A DNA stretch of 64,000 nucleotides, taken from NCBI GenBank assembly GCA_017478725.1, contig JAFVDD010000014.1, forward strand, positions 1 through 64,000, read 5' to 3'. The notes under the pieces were generated by a model, which did no database searches, had not been told where the DNA came from, and worked only from the letters and a program-made list of their open reading frames with translations. The DNA comes from Paludibacteraceae bacterium. GTDB taxonomy: Bacteria; Bacteroidota; Bacteroidia; Bacteroidales; Paludibacteraceae. Each line of letters starts with the position of its first letter. Position 1 is the stretch's first letter. The position numbers and the translations under genes are program-made. This document shows, one piece after another, positions 51,698 through 60,156 of the stretch.

Positions 51698-54138
51698 AGA
51701 TAGATTGGAAAAAAATAGTGCCGCACATTGTGGCTGTCGTAGCATTTGTGGCCTTTGCTTTATTGTACTGCAGTCCTCAGTTTAACGGCAGAGTGTTAAT
51801 GCAAGGCGACATCAACACATGGAAAGGCGCCGCACAAGAAGGTTTAACCTACTACGAAACACACGGAGAGCCAACCGGTTGGACAAATTCAATGTTCTCC
51901 GGTATGCCGGCATACCAAATCACGTTCCGTAACGCAGCCGGCATGACGACTTCCTTTGTTAAAAACGGGATAGCAAAACTTTGGGGAGAACCGATTACTG
52001 CTATCATACTTTATCTTATCGGTTTCTATGTAATGCTCCTTTGCTTTGGTATTAACGCGTGGTTAGCCTTAGTCGGAGCATTTGCAATGAGTTTATCGAC
52101 TTATTTCTTCATCATCATTCCCGCTGGCCATATGTCGAAGGCTTTTGCGCTAGGGGGATTGGCTCCAATAATCGGTGGCATATATGCTATTTTCCGTAAA
52201 CGCTACCGGATCGGCATACCAGTATTACTGGTCTTCGGATGTTACGCCATCGTGATGCATCCGCAGATGAGTTATTATATTTTCATGCTTATTGGCGTGT
52301 TGTGCATAGCGGAGTTATACATCCATATTCGTGATAAAGAATGGAAAGCGCTCAGCATCAATGTAGGCATTCTCGCCTTATGTCTCTGCCTCATTTTTGG
52401 TACTAAGTTATCATGGTGGGAACTTAATCATGAGTACCTGGGGCAAACCATGCGAGGCGGACATAGCGAACTGACAAAAGTACAAAGTGACAAAGTACCA
52501 AGTACAAAGGACGCCGGTTTGGACATCAAATACGCTACCGACTGGAGTTATGGGATAGACGAAACGATGACACTACTTATCCCTAACTGGGAAGGCGGAG
52601 CCAGCGGATACGACCTTGGCAAAGACAGCCAACTCAGCCAAGCCATGCGCAAGCAAGGTGTTTCAAAACGTGACGCAGAGAGTTTCTGCTCTCATGCGCC
52701 CACCTATCGCGGCGAGAAGATGTTCACCTCCGGAGCCGTGTATGTCGGTGCCGTGGTATGCTTCCTATTCTTTTTAGGTCTTTTAATTGTACCGGGACCA
52801 TATAAATGGGCATTGCTCTTCGCTACACTCATGTCTATCTTCCTTGCATGGGGTAGAAACATGATGTGGCTCACGGAGTTGTTCTTCAATTACTTCCCGA
52901 TGTATAACAAATTCCGCGCAGTGGAGTCCATCCTCGTCGTCGCGGAAATAACCATGCCACTCCTTGGTATCTTAGGGTTACAGCGGATTGTCAACGGAGA
53001 AATTGAGTGGTCTAAACTGCGTAATAGTCTCTTCATTGCAGGAGGTGTCACAGCCGGAATCTGTCTTATCGCTGCACTCTTTGCTGGAAGCTTTGATATG
53101 ACGAGCAGTTATGATGCACAATGGAAGAGTCAAGTACCTCAGTGGTTGTATGATGCGATCCTTGATCAACGCACTGCGATGCTTCGGGCCGACGCATGGC
53201 GAAGCCTGCTATTCGTGGTACTCGGCTTTGCGCTGACGTATTGGTACGCATGGAGCCAACAAAAAGAAAGGAAGACACGGAACTCCATTATCTTCTTTGC
53301 CGGACTCACAGTCCTCATCTTGACCGACATGGTTCCTGTTGACAAACGATTCTTCAACAACGACAACTTTGTAAAGGCCAAAGATAGTGAGGCATATTTC
53401 AAGATGCAGCCGTGGGAAGAGCAGATTTTGCAAGACAAATCGCTTGACTATCGCGTACTCAATCTCAATACTAACACGTTTAACGATTCGCGCACCAGTT
53501 ATCGTCTCAAATCGATTGGGGGCTATTCGGCGGTTAAACTACGCCGTTATCAAGACTTGATAGACGAGCATATCAGTAAGATGAACTGGAACGTCATCAA
53601 TATGCTCAATACCAAGTATATCGTCACGCGCCAGGGAGTCATCCCGAACACCGATGCGATGGGTAATGCGTGGTATGTGAATGAGGTGCAATTTGTGCCC
53701 ACACCGGATGACGAGAGCGCAGCATTGAATATACTGGATTTGCATACGACAGCAGTTGCCGATGAGCAGTTCCGGGAGGTACTGACCTGTACCGGACAAC
53801 CGAATGCAGAAGATCATATCGAATTGACAGAGTATGCTCCGAATAAACTCTCTTATATTTCCAAGCTCTCAAGCGACCGTGTAGCGGTCTTCTCTGAGAT
53901 TTATTATCCGAAAGGATGGCATCTTTATGTAGATGGAAAAGAGATCCGTCTCGGTCGCGTGAACTACGTTCTCCGTGCAGCAGTCATTCCTGGCGGCGAA
54001 CATACGGTGATGATGGAGTTCCTTCCTGATGCAATGCGCTGGGACAAATGGTGTGCAGTACTTGCCGTATTGCTATTCGTACTAAGTGCCGCCCTGTTCA
54101 TCGGAGGTGCAATATATAATAAAAAGAGAGTTGCTTAA
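51694..54138 (+). CDS. YfhO-family multi-pass membrane protein
   Basis: The 814-aa protein has about 11-13 membrane segments, a GT-C-like N-terminal half (FSGMPAYQITFRNAAGMTTS, GHMSKAFALGGLAPIIGGIY) and a C-terminal periplasmic region (YPKGWHLYVDGKEIRLGRVN, VIPGGEHTVMMEFLPDAMRW). YfhO proteins are linked to glycosylation of surface polymers, probably with polyprenyl-sugar donors. It has an in-frame 7-bp repeat block (52471-52510). The gene is visibly more A/T-rich than the mltD operon before it. Confidence 0.9.
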   Translation: MKIDWKKIVPHIVAVVAFVAFALLYCSPQFNGRVLMQGDINTWKGAAQEGLTYYETHGEPTGWTNSMFSGMPAYQITFRNAAGMTTSFVKNGIAKLWGEPITAIILYLIGFYVMLLCFGINAWLALVGAFAMSLSTYFFIIIPAGHMSKAFALGGLAPIIGGIYAIFRKRYRIGIPVLLVFGCYAIVMHPQMSYYIFMLIGVLCIAELYIHIRDKEWKALSINVGILALCLCLIFGTKLSWWELNHEYLGQTMRGGHSELTKVQSDKVPSTKDAGLDIKYATDWSYGIDETMTLLIPNWEGGASGYDLGKDSQLSQAMRKQGVSKRDAESFCSHAPTYRGEKMFTSGAVYVGAVVCFLFFLGLLIVPGPYKWALLFATLMSIFLAWGRNMMWLTELFFNYFPMYNKFRAVESILVVAEITMPLLGILGLQRIVNGEIEWSKLRNSLFIAGGVTAGICLIAALFAGSFDMTSSYDAQWKSQVPQWLYDAILDQRTAMLRADAWRSLLFVVLGFALTYWYAWSQQKERKTRNSIIFFAGLTVLILTDMVPVDKRFFNNDNFVKAKDSEAYFKMQPWEEQILQDKSLDYRVLNLNTNTFNDSRTSYRLKSIGGYSAVKLRRYQDLIDEHISKMNWNVINMLNTKYIVTRQGVIPNTDAMGNAWYVNEVQFVPTPDDESAALNILDLHTTAVADEQFREVLTCTGQPNAEDHIELTEYAPNKLSYISKLSSDRVAVFSEIYYPKGWHLYVDGKEIRLGRVNYVLRAAVIPGGEHTVMMEFLPDAMRWDKWCAVLAVLLFVLSAALFIGGAIYNKKRVA
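52471..52510. repeat. 7-8 bp repeats inside the YfhO gene
   Basis: Units of AAAGTAC(N), AAAGTGAC, AAAGTACC and AAGTAC are read in frame as TKVQSDKVPSTKD, in a loop outside the membrane segments. Confidence 0.75.
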
Positions 54139-55229
54139 TCCAGCAACTCTCTAAACATCTTCTCAACGGCTTGGTCTGAATAATGGTTGAGATAACACTG
54201 CCGTGCATTTTCGTTCCAACGAGGACGAGGATGCGCGGCAAATTCATTCATGCAAGCTATAAACTCATCCGCTGTATTGCATCGCCAGCCACTCACGCTT
54301 TCTTCAATCTCATACCCTTCAAAAGCTTCATCTGTTCCGATAATATTCTTTCCATTCATCAAGCTCTCACAGGTTTTCACCTTCATCCCGCTACCGCTAA
54401 ATATCGGCAATACCATCACATCTGCCCACGAGATATAGGGTAAGAGTTCCGGCGCATCAGAGACAACTTCAATATCTTTGAGCAATTCCGGTTCGTCTTC
54501 TTTCAGCTTTTTCATTCCCTTGCCTACAACTCGAATATCAATATCTACCTTGGGCGCCACATTACGCATAAACCATATGATACCTTCATTATTCGGCGTA
54601 AAGTAGGATCCTAAGAATAAACACTTGAGTTTCCGAGAAGTCAATTCTTTGCTCTTTCTCATATCTATTGCTTTATCTGCGAGAGAGATAGGAATCAGCG
54701 TGGGCTCTTGTATGTTATAGAACTTTTGCAAGGAATCGGCATCTCTTTTGTTAAGAGCAATTATCTCATCCGAATACGCACATGCCCACGCATCATTTTT
54801 GTCTGCACAACGGATGAGGACATCCCGAAATGGCAGACGCTTTGACACCTTATCGTCAAAATACTGTTTCTCTACATTATGGAAATGTGTAATAATCTTA
54901 CCTTGATAGCCGCCTTCTTTAAGTGCCTTTGCCAATATTCCGAACACCGACCGATCAATAAACACAACATCATATGCCTTCGCTTTTTCCGCCAACGCAC
55001 GGACACGCTTCGGGGTCAATCCAAAGAAATATCCGGATGGCATATATAGCGCACCTTTGATGTACTCCCATAACGCACTGTGATTCTCTTCATTATGGAT
55101 AATATACACCTCTACATTCTCCGCACCAACCGCTTTGCATAACATATCGTAATTGCGTTTGGTGCATTGTTCTCCGCCGCCCATTACCTTCGCGGCACGT
55201 CTATATTGTATAAAAAGGAGTTTAGTCAT
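54135..55229 (-). CDS. Family 4-type glycosyltransferase
   Basis: The 364-aa GT-B enzyme begins MTKLLFIQYRRAAKVMGGGE (Gly-rich acceptor loop) and has VVFIDRSVFGILAKAL, CLFLGSYFTPNNEGIIWFMR, ELLPYISWADVMVLPIFSGS and GMKVKTCESLMNGKNIIGTD (the E-x7-E donor region variant). It is convergent with YfhO (4-bp overlap) and starts immediately after the LicD stop, so it belongs to the LicD/AsnB-TagD operon. Donor sugar unknown. Confidence 0.9.
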   Translation of the reverse strand: MTKLLFIQYRRAAKVMGGGEQCTKRNYDMLCKAVGAENVEVYIIHNEENHSALWEYIKGALYMPSGYFFGLTPKRVRALAEKAKAYDVVFIDRSVFGILAKALKEGGYQGKIITHFHNVEKQYFDDKVSKRLPFRDVLIRCADKNDAWACAYSDEIIALNKRDADSLQKFYNIQEPTLIPISLADKAIDMRKSKELTSRKLKCLFLGSYFTPNNEGIIWFMRNVAPKVDIDIRVVGKGMKKLKEDEPELLKDIEVVSDAPELLPYISWADVMVLPIFSGSGMKVKTCESLMNGKNIIGTDEAFEGYEIEESVSGWRCNTADEFIACMNEFAAHPRPRWNENARQCYLNHYSDQAVEKMFRELLD

Positions 55230-55922
55230 TTATATCTTTCTCCTATATTGGCGCATATGATATGGATAACGCCTTGTTTTGCGTGTTCCATTTGTCCAGC
55301 CCTTTATGGGTTGCATAAAATCATCACCATACAAATCTTTCAAGAATTGCTCAGCGTTATTAGGCATATAAAAATAATGTCCCAAGAATTCCTGCTTCGT
55401 TAAATCGGTTTTATCTGTCGCATCCATATCACACGGGAAACCATCGGTTTCATTTGCTTCGCTCCATTCCTTGTACTCATGACGTTTCGGCACAAATGAT
55501 GCTATCGTTTGTTCGTCAACCTCAAAGAAATAATAAAAATCAACAGGAACTCCTTTGTAATTAAATTGATCAATCGTTATACTATTGTCTTCCTTGAAAT
55601 AGAACTGACGAACCCATTTGAATCCGTTCTTTTGCATAATTTGAACGATATTATCAGGTCTTTCGGAAGCCAGTATTCCTAAATCTAAATCGAAATCATA
55701 AGGTATAAAATTGTGCTCCCTATATGCGCCCAGCAACAAACCTGCATATAGAAATGGTCGCACTCCCTCTGGCTCTAAAATATCATTCACCAATTGGAGA
55801 ACTTCTATGCCGTGCTTTTTTACAGCCTTAGCTTCTTTGCGTTCTTTGAATGAATTGATGATTTTGACACAATATGGATATATACCAAACTTTGCTGCTA
55901 TTTTTTGTATCAATCTGCTCAT
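55230..55922 (-). CDS. LicD-family phosphotransferase
   Basis: The 230-aa protein carries the LicD/fukutin signature LYAGLLLGAYREHNFIPYDF with the D-x-D catalytic pair (D78-x-D80), then GVPVDFYYFFEV. LicD proteins move a phospho-alcohol (phosphocholine, phosphoglycerol or similar) from a CDP carrier onto a surface glycan. Its ATG overlaps the stop of a gene with a CTP-transferase domain, which would supply the CDP donor. The DNA is clearly A/T-richer than the housekeeping genes. Confidence 0.85.
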   Translation of the reverse strand: MSRLIQKIAAKFGIYPYCVKIINSFKERKEAKAVKKHGIEVLQLVNDILEPEGVRPFLYAGLLLGAYREHNFIPYDFDLDLGILASERPDNIVQIMQKNGFKWVRQFYFKEDNSITIDQFNYKGVPVDFYYFFEVDEQTIASFVPKRHEYKEWSEANETDGFPCDMDATDKTDLTKQEFLGHYFYMPNNAEQFLKDLYGDDFMQPIKGWTNGTRKTRRYPYHMRQYRRKI

Positions 55923-57373
55923 TGTTCTTCTCTTAATCGTATCAATGTCTCATTTATCAACGTACTGCTTGTGCCCTTAGTATAAGGGAAATAGACCACC
56001 TTTGCACCCACTTCTTTAAGGTCTGCTTCTATCTTGTTCCATTTGTCCGTGCCTTTCCAATCGTCACCCACGAACATCACATCAAAATGGTACTTCTTCC
56101 AAGCACCTAACTTGTCCATATTTTCCTGCGTCACCACTTCGTCCACATATTCGATGGCGCCTACAATCTCTTTTCGCTCCTCAAATGGAATCACCGACCG
56201 CTTGCCTTTGTATTCCACCAAATCATCGGTAGAAACACCTACTATCAGATAATCACATCGCGCCTTTGCCTTGCGCAGCAGATTCAAATGTCCGATATGA
56301 AACAAATCATATACACCAGTCGTATAACCTATTTTCAACGGCTCGTGCATATTCAGGAACTGCTCCAAGCAATATAGCTGCCATTTCTGATTGCCTGTTA
56401 GCGCAGACATATCTATATCTCTCCTGAACTCCGGTCTTGTCGGGCCCTGCCAATCCTTGAAATACTCATCTACAGGACGAGGCATCGGAGTTTTGTTCGG
56501 AACAGGTATTTCCGGATACTTGTTGTGCATCAACTCGCGTATCAAATACTTTGGTTCGCCATTTCGTACACGGTGCAAATCCAGCGGGTCTGCCATTCGC
56601 AGTAACGAATACGGATCAGTATAAGGTATGCCTGCCGCTCCAAAAGCACTATAATATGAGCTCGACGACTCTATGCTGAAAACATTATCCATAAAATCCA
56701 TAAAGTCGAACTTGCCATCCTTCTGGAACCGTTCAAACAAGTAGTGCATACTTACCGGCTCTTTCAATACCAATGCCGGGTCTAAGAACGTGTACCGTTT
56801 CTCAAACTCCTCTATTGTCCAATCCTTTGCCAGCAGTTTGTCCATGCCGCCGAAGATGAGGTCGCTACTCTCGCCAACTATCATGCGTGTTACACCATTT
56901 GCTTTTGCTTGAAGGGCGGCTTGATAGAGTTGCGGTTCAATACTGTGTACCGGCGCATTGCGGTGCTTCATCACAATAGGTAAATACTGCTCTACTGTCT
57001 TCCAATCTATATCTACATAGTGTAGCCTCAGCTCGTAATAGTTGGCGAAATATTCAGCGCGCGCCAGTTCCTCTTGCATGAATTCTCCCCCCAAGAAACG
57101 GAAAGTATAGGCATCACAGCCGCGCATATACGAAGCCAAAATTGCAGAATCCATTCCGCCGGACAGACATATACCCAATTTCTCGCCTCTGAGCGAATCA
57201 AAGACTTTTTGTAATTCTCTGTCTATATCTTTGGCTGTATGTATATACGTGAATTTCGACGCATCTGCCACCGGAATATTGAAACTCTTCAATCCCTCAT
57301 AGAAATTCATTCCTTCGCGCTCGATATATCGAAACGCCAGGTACGAACTCATACAAAATTGTTTGTCTATCAT
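55919..57373 (-). CDS. Fusion of asparagine-synthase-like ligase and glycerol-3-phosphate-type cytidylyltransferase
   Basis: The 484-aa protein has two enzyme domains. Residues 1-340 are an AsnB-type ATP-pyrophosphatase: KLGICLSGGMDSAILASYMR (P-loop SGGMDS at 71-76), VGESSDLIFGGMDKLLAKDW (about 167-186), FSIESSSSYYSAFGAAGIPY and NKTPMPRP. The N-terminal glutaminase domain with catalytic Cys2 is missing. Residues 346-484 are a TagD/PCT-like cytidylyltransferase: KIGYTTGVYDLFHIGHLNLL (HxGH at 359-362), IPFEERKEIVGAI, VMFVGDDWKGTDKW and TKGTSSTLI (RTxGIST-like). It probably activates an alcohol-phosphate as its CDP form for LicD; the amidated substrate of the AsnB part is unknown. Confidence 0.85.
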   Translation of the reverse strand: MIDKQFCMSSYLAFRYIEREGMNFYEGLKSFNIPVADASKFTYIHTAKDIDRELQKVFDSLRGEKLGICLSGGMDSAILASYMRGCDAYTFRFLGGEFMQEELARAEYFANYYELRLHYVDIDWKTVEQYLPIVMKHRNAPVHSIEPQLYQAALQAKANGVTRMIVGESSDLIFGGMDKLLAKDWTIEEFEKRYTFLDPALVLKEPVSMHYLFERFQKDGKFDFMDFMDNVFSIESSSSYYSAFGAAGIPYTDPYSLLRMADPLDLHRVRNGEPKYLIRELMHNKYPEIPVPNKTPMPRPVDEYFKDWQGPTRPEFRRDIDMSALTGNQKWQLYCLEQFLNMHEPLKIGYTTGVYDLFHIGHLNLLRKAKARCDYLIVGVSTDDLVEYKGKRSVIPFEERKEIVGAIEYVDEVVTQENMDKLGAWKKYHFDVMFVGDDWKGTDKWNKIEADLKEVGAKVVYFPYTKGTSSTLINETLIRLREEQ

Positions 57374-57391
57374 AGTTTGCTCACTTTTGTT

Positions 57392-58552
57392 TTATTCATC
57401 TACATTCTCGTCTAGCTTCGTGTCGTTCGCCACACTTTCTATCTCGGCTATCGTAGGAATCGTTCCTTCCACCTTTGCAGGATACAACTTCTGCAACTCA
57501 TATTCCGAGATACCTAACGGCTGACTGCTGGACTCTAATGCGTATTGCGCCAAGGTATTATCTTTACTCTTGCACACCAACAAGCCAATCGTCGGATTAT
57601 CTTTTTCCGGGTCGCGCAAAATATGGTTTACTGCCGTCACATATGTACCCAATTGACCTATATCACGCGCATCAAACTTATCTATCTTCACCTCGATTGC
57701 CACATAGCAACGCAACTTCAGATTATAGAACAGCAAATCAATAAAATTCTCTGTCTCGCCTATTGGCAACCGATACTCTTTTCCGACATATGCAAACCCA
57801 GTCCCCAACTCGACCAAGAAATCCGTCATGTTCTTTAGCAGCGCTTCCTTCATCGTCTTCTCATTGTACTTGCCCGTAACTCCGGCAAAAGCAAAATCAT
57901 ATGGATCTTTGGTAATCTCGCGAGCCAAATCACTCATTTCTTGCGGCATCGTGACAGAAAAATTCGTCAGTGCTTTACCTTGACGTTCATACAAATTGGA
58001 ATCCAACCAATTGAGCAGCATCGCACGACTCCATCCGTTCTCCACCGTCTGACGGACATAGAAGAGTGCCCTTTCCGTATCCCCCTCGCACTTATCCATG
58101 ATGTACCGATGATGTCCCCAAGGTACAGCCGATATCAGCGTTTGAATTTGTGCCCCAACTTGGGGCAAATTTGATTTCTGTAATTTTCCCCCAACTTGTG
58201 GGACAATTTCAGTGTCGGCTGCCGTTTCTGTTTTTCCCACAACTTGTGGGAATTTTATAATATCTTCATTATAAAGTAAATAGAACTTTTTACAGTAGTA
58301 CAAATTGGATAGCGTTAGTCCCGTCGCGTCAGGCAACTCTTCCTTCAAATCTTGTGACAGCGAGCGCATCAATCCGCTTCCCCAGCGTTGCTCTGCTTGG
58401 AGCTGAACAATATCGCGTCCCAACTGCCAATAATAAGCCAACATCTCATGGTTGACGTGCACCGCAGCCTTAATCTGACTACGACGATAGCGGCTTTTCA
58501 AGTCTTGAATCCACTGTTTGTATTCCGAATCTATGTGTATCAGTTTACTCAT
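57392..58552 (-). CDS. DUF1016 / YhcG-family PD-(D/E)XK nuclease-domain protein
   Basis: The 386-aa protein has the DUF1016 N-terminal helical domain (VNHEMLAYYWQLGRDIVQLQ, LTLSNLYYCKKFYLLY), IPWGHH-equivalent ISAVPWGHHRYIMDKC, and a C-terminal PD-(D/E)XK nuclease fold with E...D...ExK as ETENFIDLLFYNLKLRCYVA then IEVKIDKFDARDIGQLGTYV. Three PQVxGK-like repeats (about 100-135) are encoded by palindromic DNA blocks. This family appears near restriction and mobile elements; its natural target is unknown. It stands between the surface cluster and a repeat-rich gap. Confidence 0.9.
   Translation of the reverse strand: MSKLIHIDSEYKQWIQDLKSRYRRSQIKAAVHVNHEMLAYYWQLGRDIVQLQAEQRWGSGLMRSLSQDLKEELPDATGLTLSNLYYCKKFYLLYNEDIIKFPQVVGKTETAADTEIVPQVGGKLQKSNLPQVGAQIQTLISAVPWGHHRYIMDKCEGDTERALFYVRQTVENGWSRAMLLNWLDSNLYERQGKALTNFSVTMPQEMSDLAREITKDPYDFAFAGVTGKYNEKTMKEALLKNMTDFLVELGTGFAYVGKEYRLPIGETENFIDLLFYNLKLRCYVAIEVKIDKFDARDIGQLGTYVTAVNHILRDPEKDNPTIGLLVCKSKDNTLAQYALESSSQPLGISEYELQKLYPAKVEGTIPTIAEIESVANDTKLDENVDE
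58152..58252. repeat. Three dyad-symmetric blocks inside the DUF1016 gene
   Basis: GCCCCAACTTGGGGC (58152-58166), CCCCCAACTTGTGGGA (58188-58204 region) and TTCCCACAACTTGTGGGAA (58234-58252) are related near-palindromes at 36-46 bp spacing. Each encodes a PQVGxx-type motif on the minus strand. Confidence 0.75.
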
Positions 58553-58620
58553 ATTCTACTGCTATCTTTTTAATAAACCGTGGGGTGGTAAGCCTATAAC
58601 GACGTTTGCCTTTCGTCGGT

Positions 58621-58653
58621 CTTATGTTATGCTTATGTTATGCTTATGTTATG
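58621..58653. repeat. Three perfect 11-bp repeats (CTTATGTTATG)
   Basis: CTTATGTTATG occurs three times without mismatch. The surrounding gap (58553-58729) holds no gene; its right part (58676-58735) is a degenerate run of GAGG/GCGATG/GTCAGG words that may be further worn 11-bp units. Confidence 0.85.
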
Positions 58654-58729
58654 CTCTTGACCATGCGGAGTCAGGAAATGCTGAATCAGCGGTGAGGAGG
58701 TACGGAGGCGATGCTGGGTAGGCGATGAG

Positions 58730-59092
58730 TCAGGAGGCACAGAGGGCGAGGAGTTCTGCTATTTTGGCTTCGCGGTCGGATTTGGCTTCCCGCAAGAAGC
58801 GGGTGAGGAGGTACTGGTAGAGGCTTGTCTGGCCGCCATTGGCTTTTTGCGCCTCAAAATCCGCCATGTACGGAGCCGCCAGTTTAGGGTCCTTCGCAAT
58901 CCTGGATGTCAGTTTGACAATCTGTCCAAATCCGGCATGCAGCACCTTTTCCTTTTCGCTATAGGTATTGCGGGGATTCACCATCTGCACCGCAAACTGT
59001 TTGCCTTTCCGCGTGCGATAATAAATATCGCTCTTCTTCATCAGTTTTCCACTGATACCTTCAAATGCGTCATTTAACTTAACCTCTGCCAT
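58730..59092 (-). CDS. Conserved hypothetical protein
   Basis: This 120-aa basic soluble protein begins MAEVKLNDAFEGISGKLMKK and has KSDIYYRTRKGKQFAVQMVN, then helices (AGFGQIVKLTSRIAKDPKLA). Its end is YQYLLTRFLREAKSDREAKI. The N-terminal half looks like a small beta-sheet; charge suggests nucleic-acid or polyanion contact, but no family was recognised. It follows kdsD on the same strand by 13 bp. Confidence 0.62.
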   Translation of the reverse strand: MAEVKLNDAFEGISGKLMKKSDIYYRTRKGKQFAVQMVNPRNTYSEKEKVLHAGFGQIVKLTSRIAKDPKLAAPYMADFEAQKANGGQTSLYQYLLTRFLREAKSDREAKIAELLALCAS

Positions 59093-59105
59093 ATATTTTT
59101 CCTTT

Positions 59106-60140
59106 TCAATGATAAAACCGTGTTCCGGGAAGACAGGAGAACGAATCCACGACTCCGACTACCTGTTCCTGATCATCCAACACAATAAGGGAGTGAATAG
59201 AGTAATGATTCATTGTTTCTCCGGCATCAACCACCATACTGGAGTGACGAATAACCTTGGGATTCCGCGACATAATATCCTCCACTTGGGTATCAAAAAA
59301 CGCTTTTCCCAATTTCTGCATTGCGCGGCGGATGTCCCCGTCGGTAATGATACCAAGAAGCCTACCCCGTCCCTGCCGGAAAGAGAGTCTGCGCAAGTCT
59401 TTCCCTTCCGGGGAGGAGACAGGCTCTACCACGATGCCTATACCGAGGGTGCCTTTGGTGACTATTTCGATGGCCTCGCTCATGGGCATGTCCGGCGTGA
59501 GGAAAGGCAGGTTCTCGGTGAACATGACGTCCTCCACTTTCGCGGAAAGTTTCTTACCCAGATCGCCACCGGGATGAAGCTGTGCAAAATCAGTAGGCTG
59601 GAAATGTTTCGTCTCGATCAGCGCGCACGCCAGCGCATCGCCTAACGCGAGTGTGGCTGTCGTAGAGGCGGTAGGGATAAGGTTCAGCGGGTCAGCCTCG
59701 GATTCCACGGCTATGTTCAGATGCACCTCCGAGCACCGCGCAAGCGGCGAATCAGCGCTGCTCGACATTCCGATGATCGGAATCTTTTTCGCCTGAATAC
59801 TCGGCAGGAAACGTACCAGTTCTTCCGTTGCGCCGGAATAGGAAATAGCCAAAACAAGGTCGTTCGCGCTCAACATCCCCAAGTCTCCGTGATAAGCGTC
59901 CAGCGGGTTCAAGAAGAATGCCGGTGTGCCTGTAGAAGCAAGCGTGGCGGCAATCTTGGAGCCTATGTGTCCGCTCTTGCCCACTCCGGTCACCACCACC
60001 TTGCCTTGGCAGGCATCAATCAGTTGTACTGCGCGGAGAAAACTGTCGTCCAAGCGCCCCGCAAGCGCCTGAATAGCAGATGCTTCGCACTTCAAACACT
60101 CCTCAGCGCGGGCTAAAATATGCGAATATTCATTATTCAT
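59106..60140 (-). CDS. kdsD: Arabinose-5-phosphate isomerase
   Basis: KdsD interconverts ribulose-5-P and arabinose-5-P, the first step to Kdo. The 344-aa protein has the SIS domain (VVVTGVGKSGHIGSKIAATL, FFLNPLDAYHGDLGMLSAND, ISYSGATEELV, PTASTTATLALGDALACAL, HPGGDLGKKL) and two CBS domains (VEDVMFTENLPFLTPDMPMS; VEDIMSRNPKVIRHSSMVVD). Between VVE and GRLLGIITDGDIRR lies an added SSPEGKDLRRLSFRQG, encoded over the dispersed 17-bp element at 59401-59417. The C-terminus SFSCLPGTRFYH is slightly extended. Its start lies in four 7-bp repeats. Confidence 0.93.
   Translation of the reverse strand: MNNEYSHILARAEECLKCEASAIQALAGRLDDSFLRAVQLIDACQGKVVVTGVGKSGHIGSKIAATLASTGTPAFFLNPLDAYHGDLGMLSANDLVLAISYSGATEELVRFLPSIQAKKIPIIGMSSSADSPLARCSEVHLNIAVESEADPLNLIPTASTTATLALGDALACALIETKHFQPTDFAQLHPGGDLGKKLSAKVEDVMFTENLPFLTPDMPMSEAIEIVTKGTLGIGIVVEPVSSPEGKDLRRLSFRQGRGRLLGIITDGDIRRAMQKLGKAFFDTQVEDIMSRNPKVIRHSSMVVDAGETMNHYSIHSLIVLDDQEQVVGVVDSFSCLPGTRFYH
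59401..59417. repeat. 17-bp dyad element in kdsD
   Basis: TTCCCTTCCGGGGAGGA is the reverse complement, with one mismatch, of the element in ispD at 61659-61675. It is read in frame within KdsD. Confidence 0.7.
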
Positions 60141-60156
60141 GATTCAATGTTCATTA
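60129..60156. repeat. Four 7-bp repeats at the kdsD start / GT4 end
   Basis: The units are TTCATTA, TTCATGA, TTCAATG and TTCATTA. On the minus strand they encode the last residues of the glycosyltransferase (MNIES) and the first of KdsD (MNNE). Confidence 0.85.
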
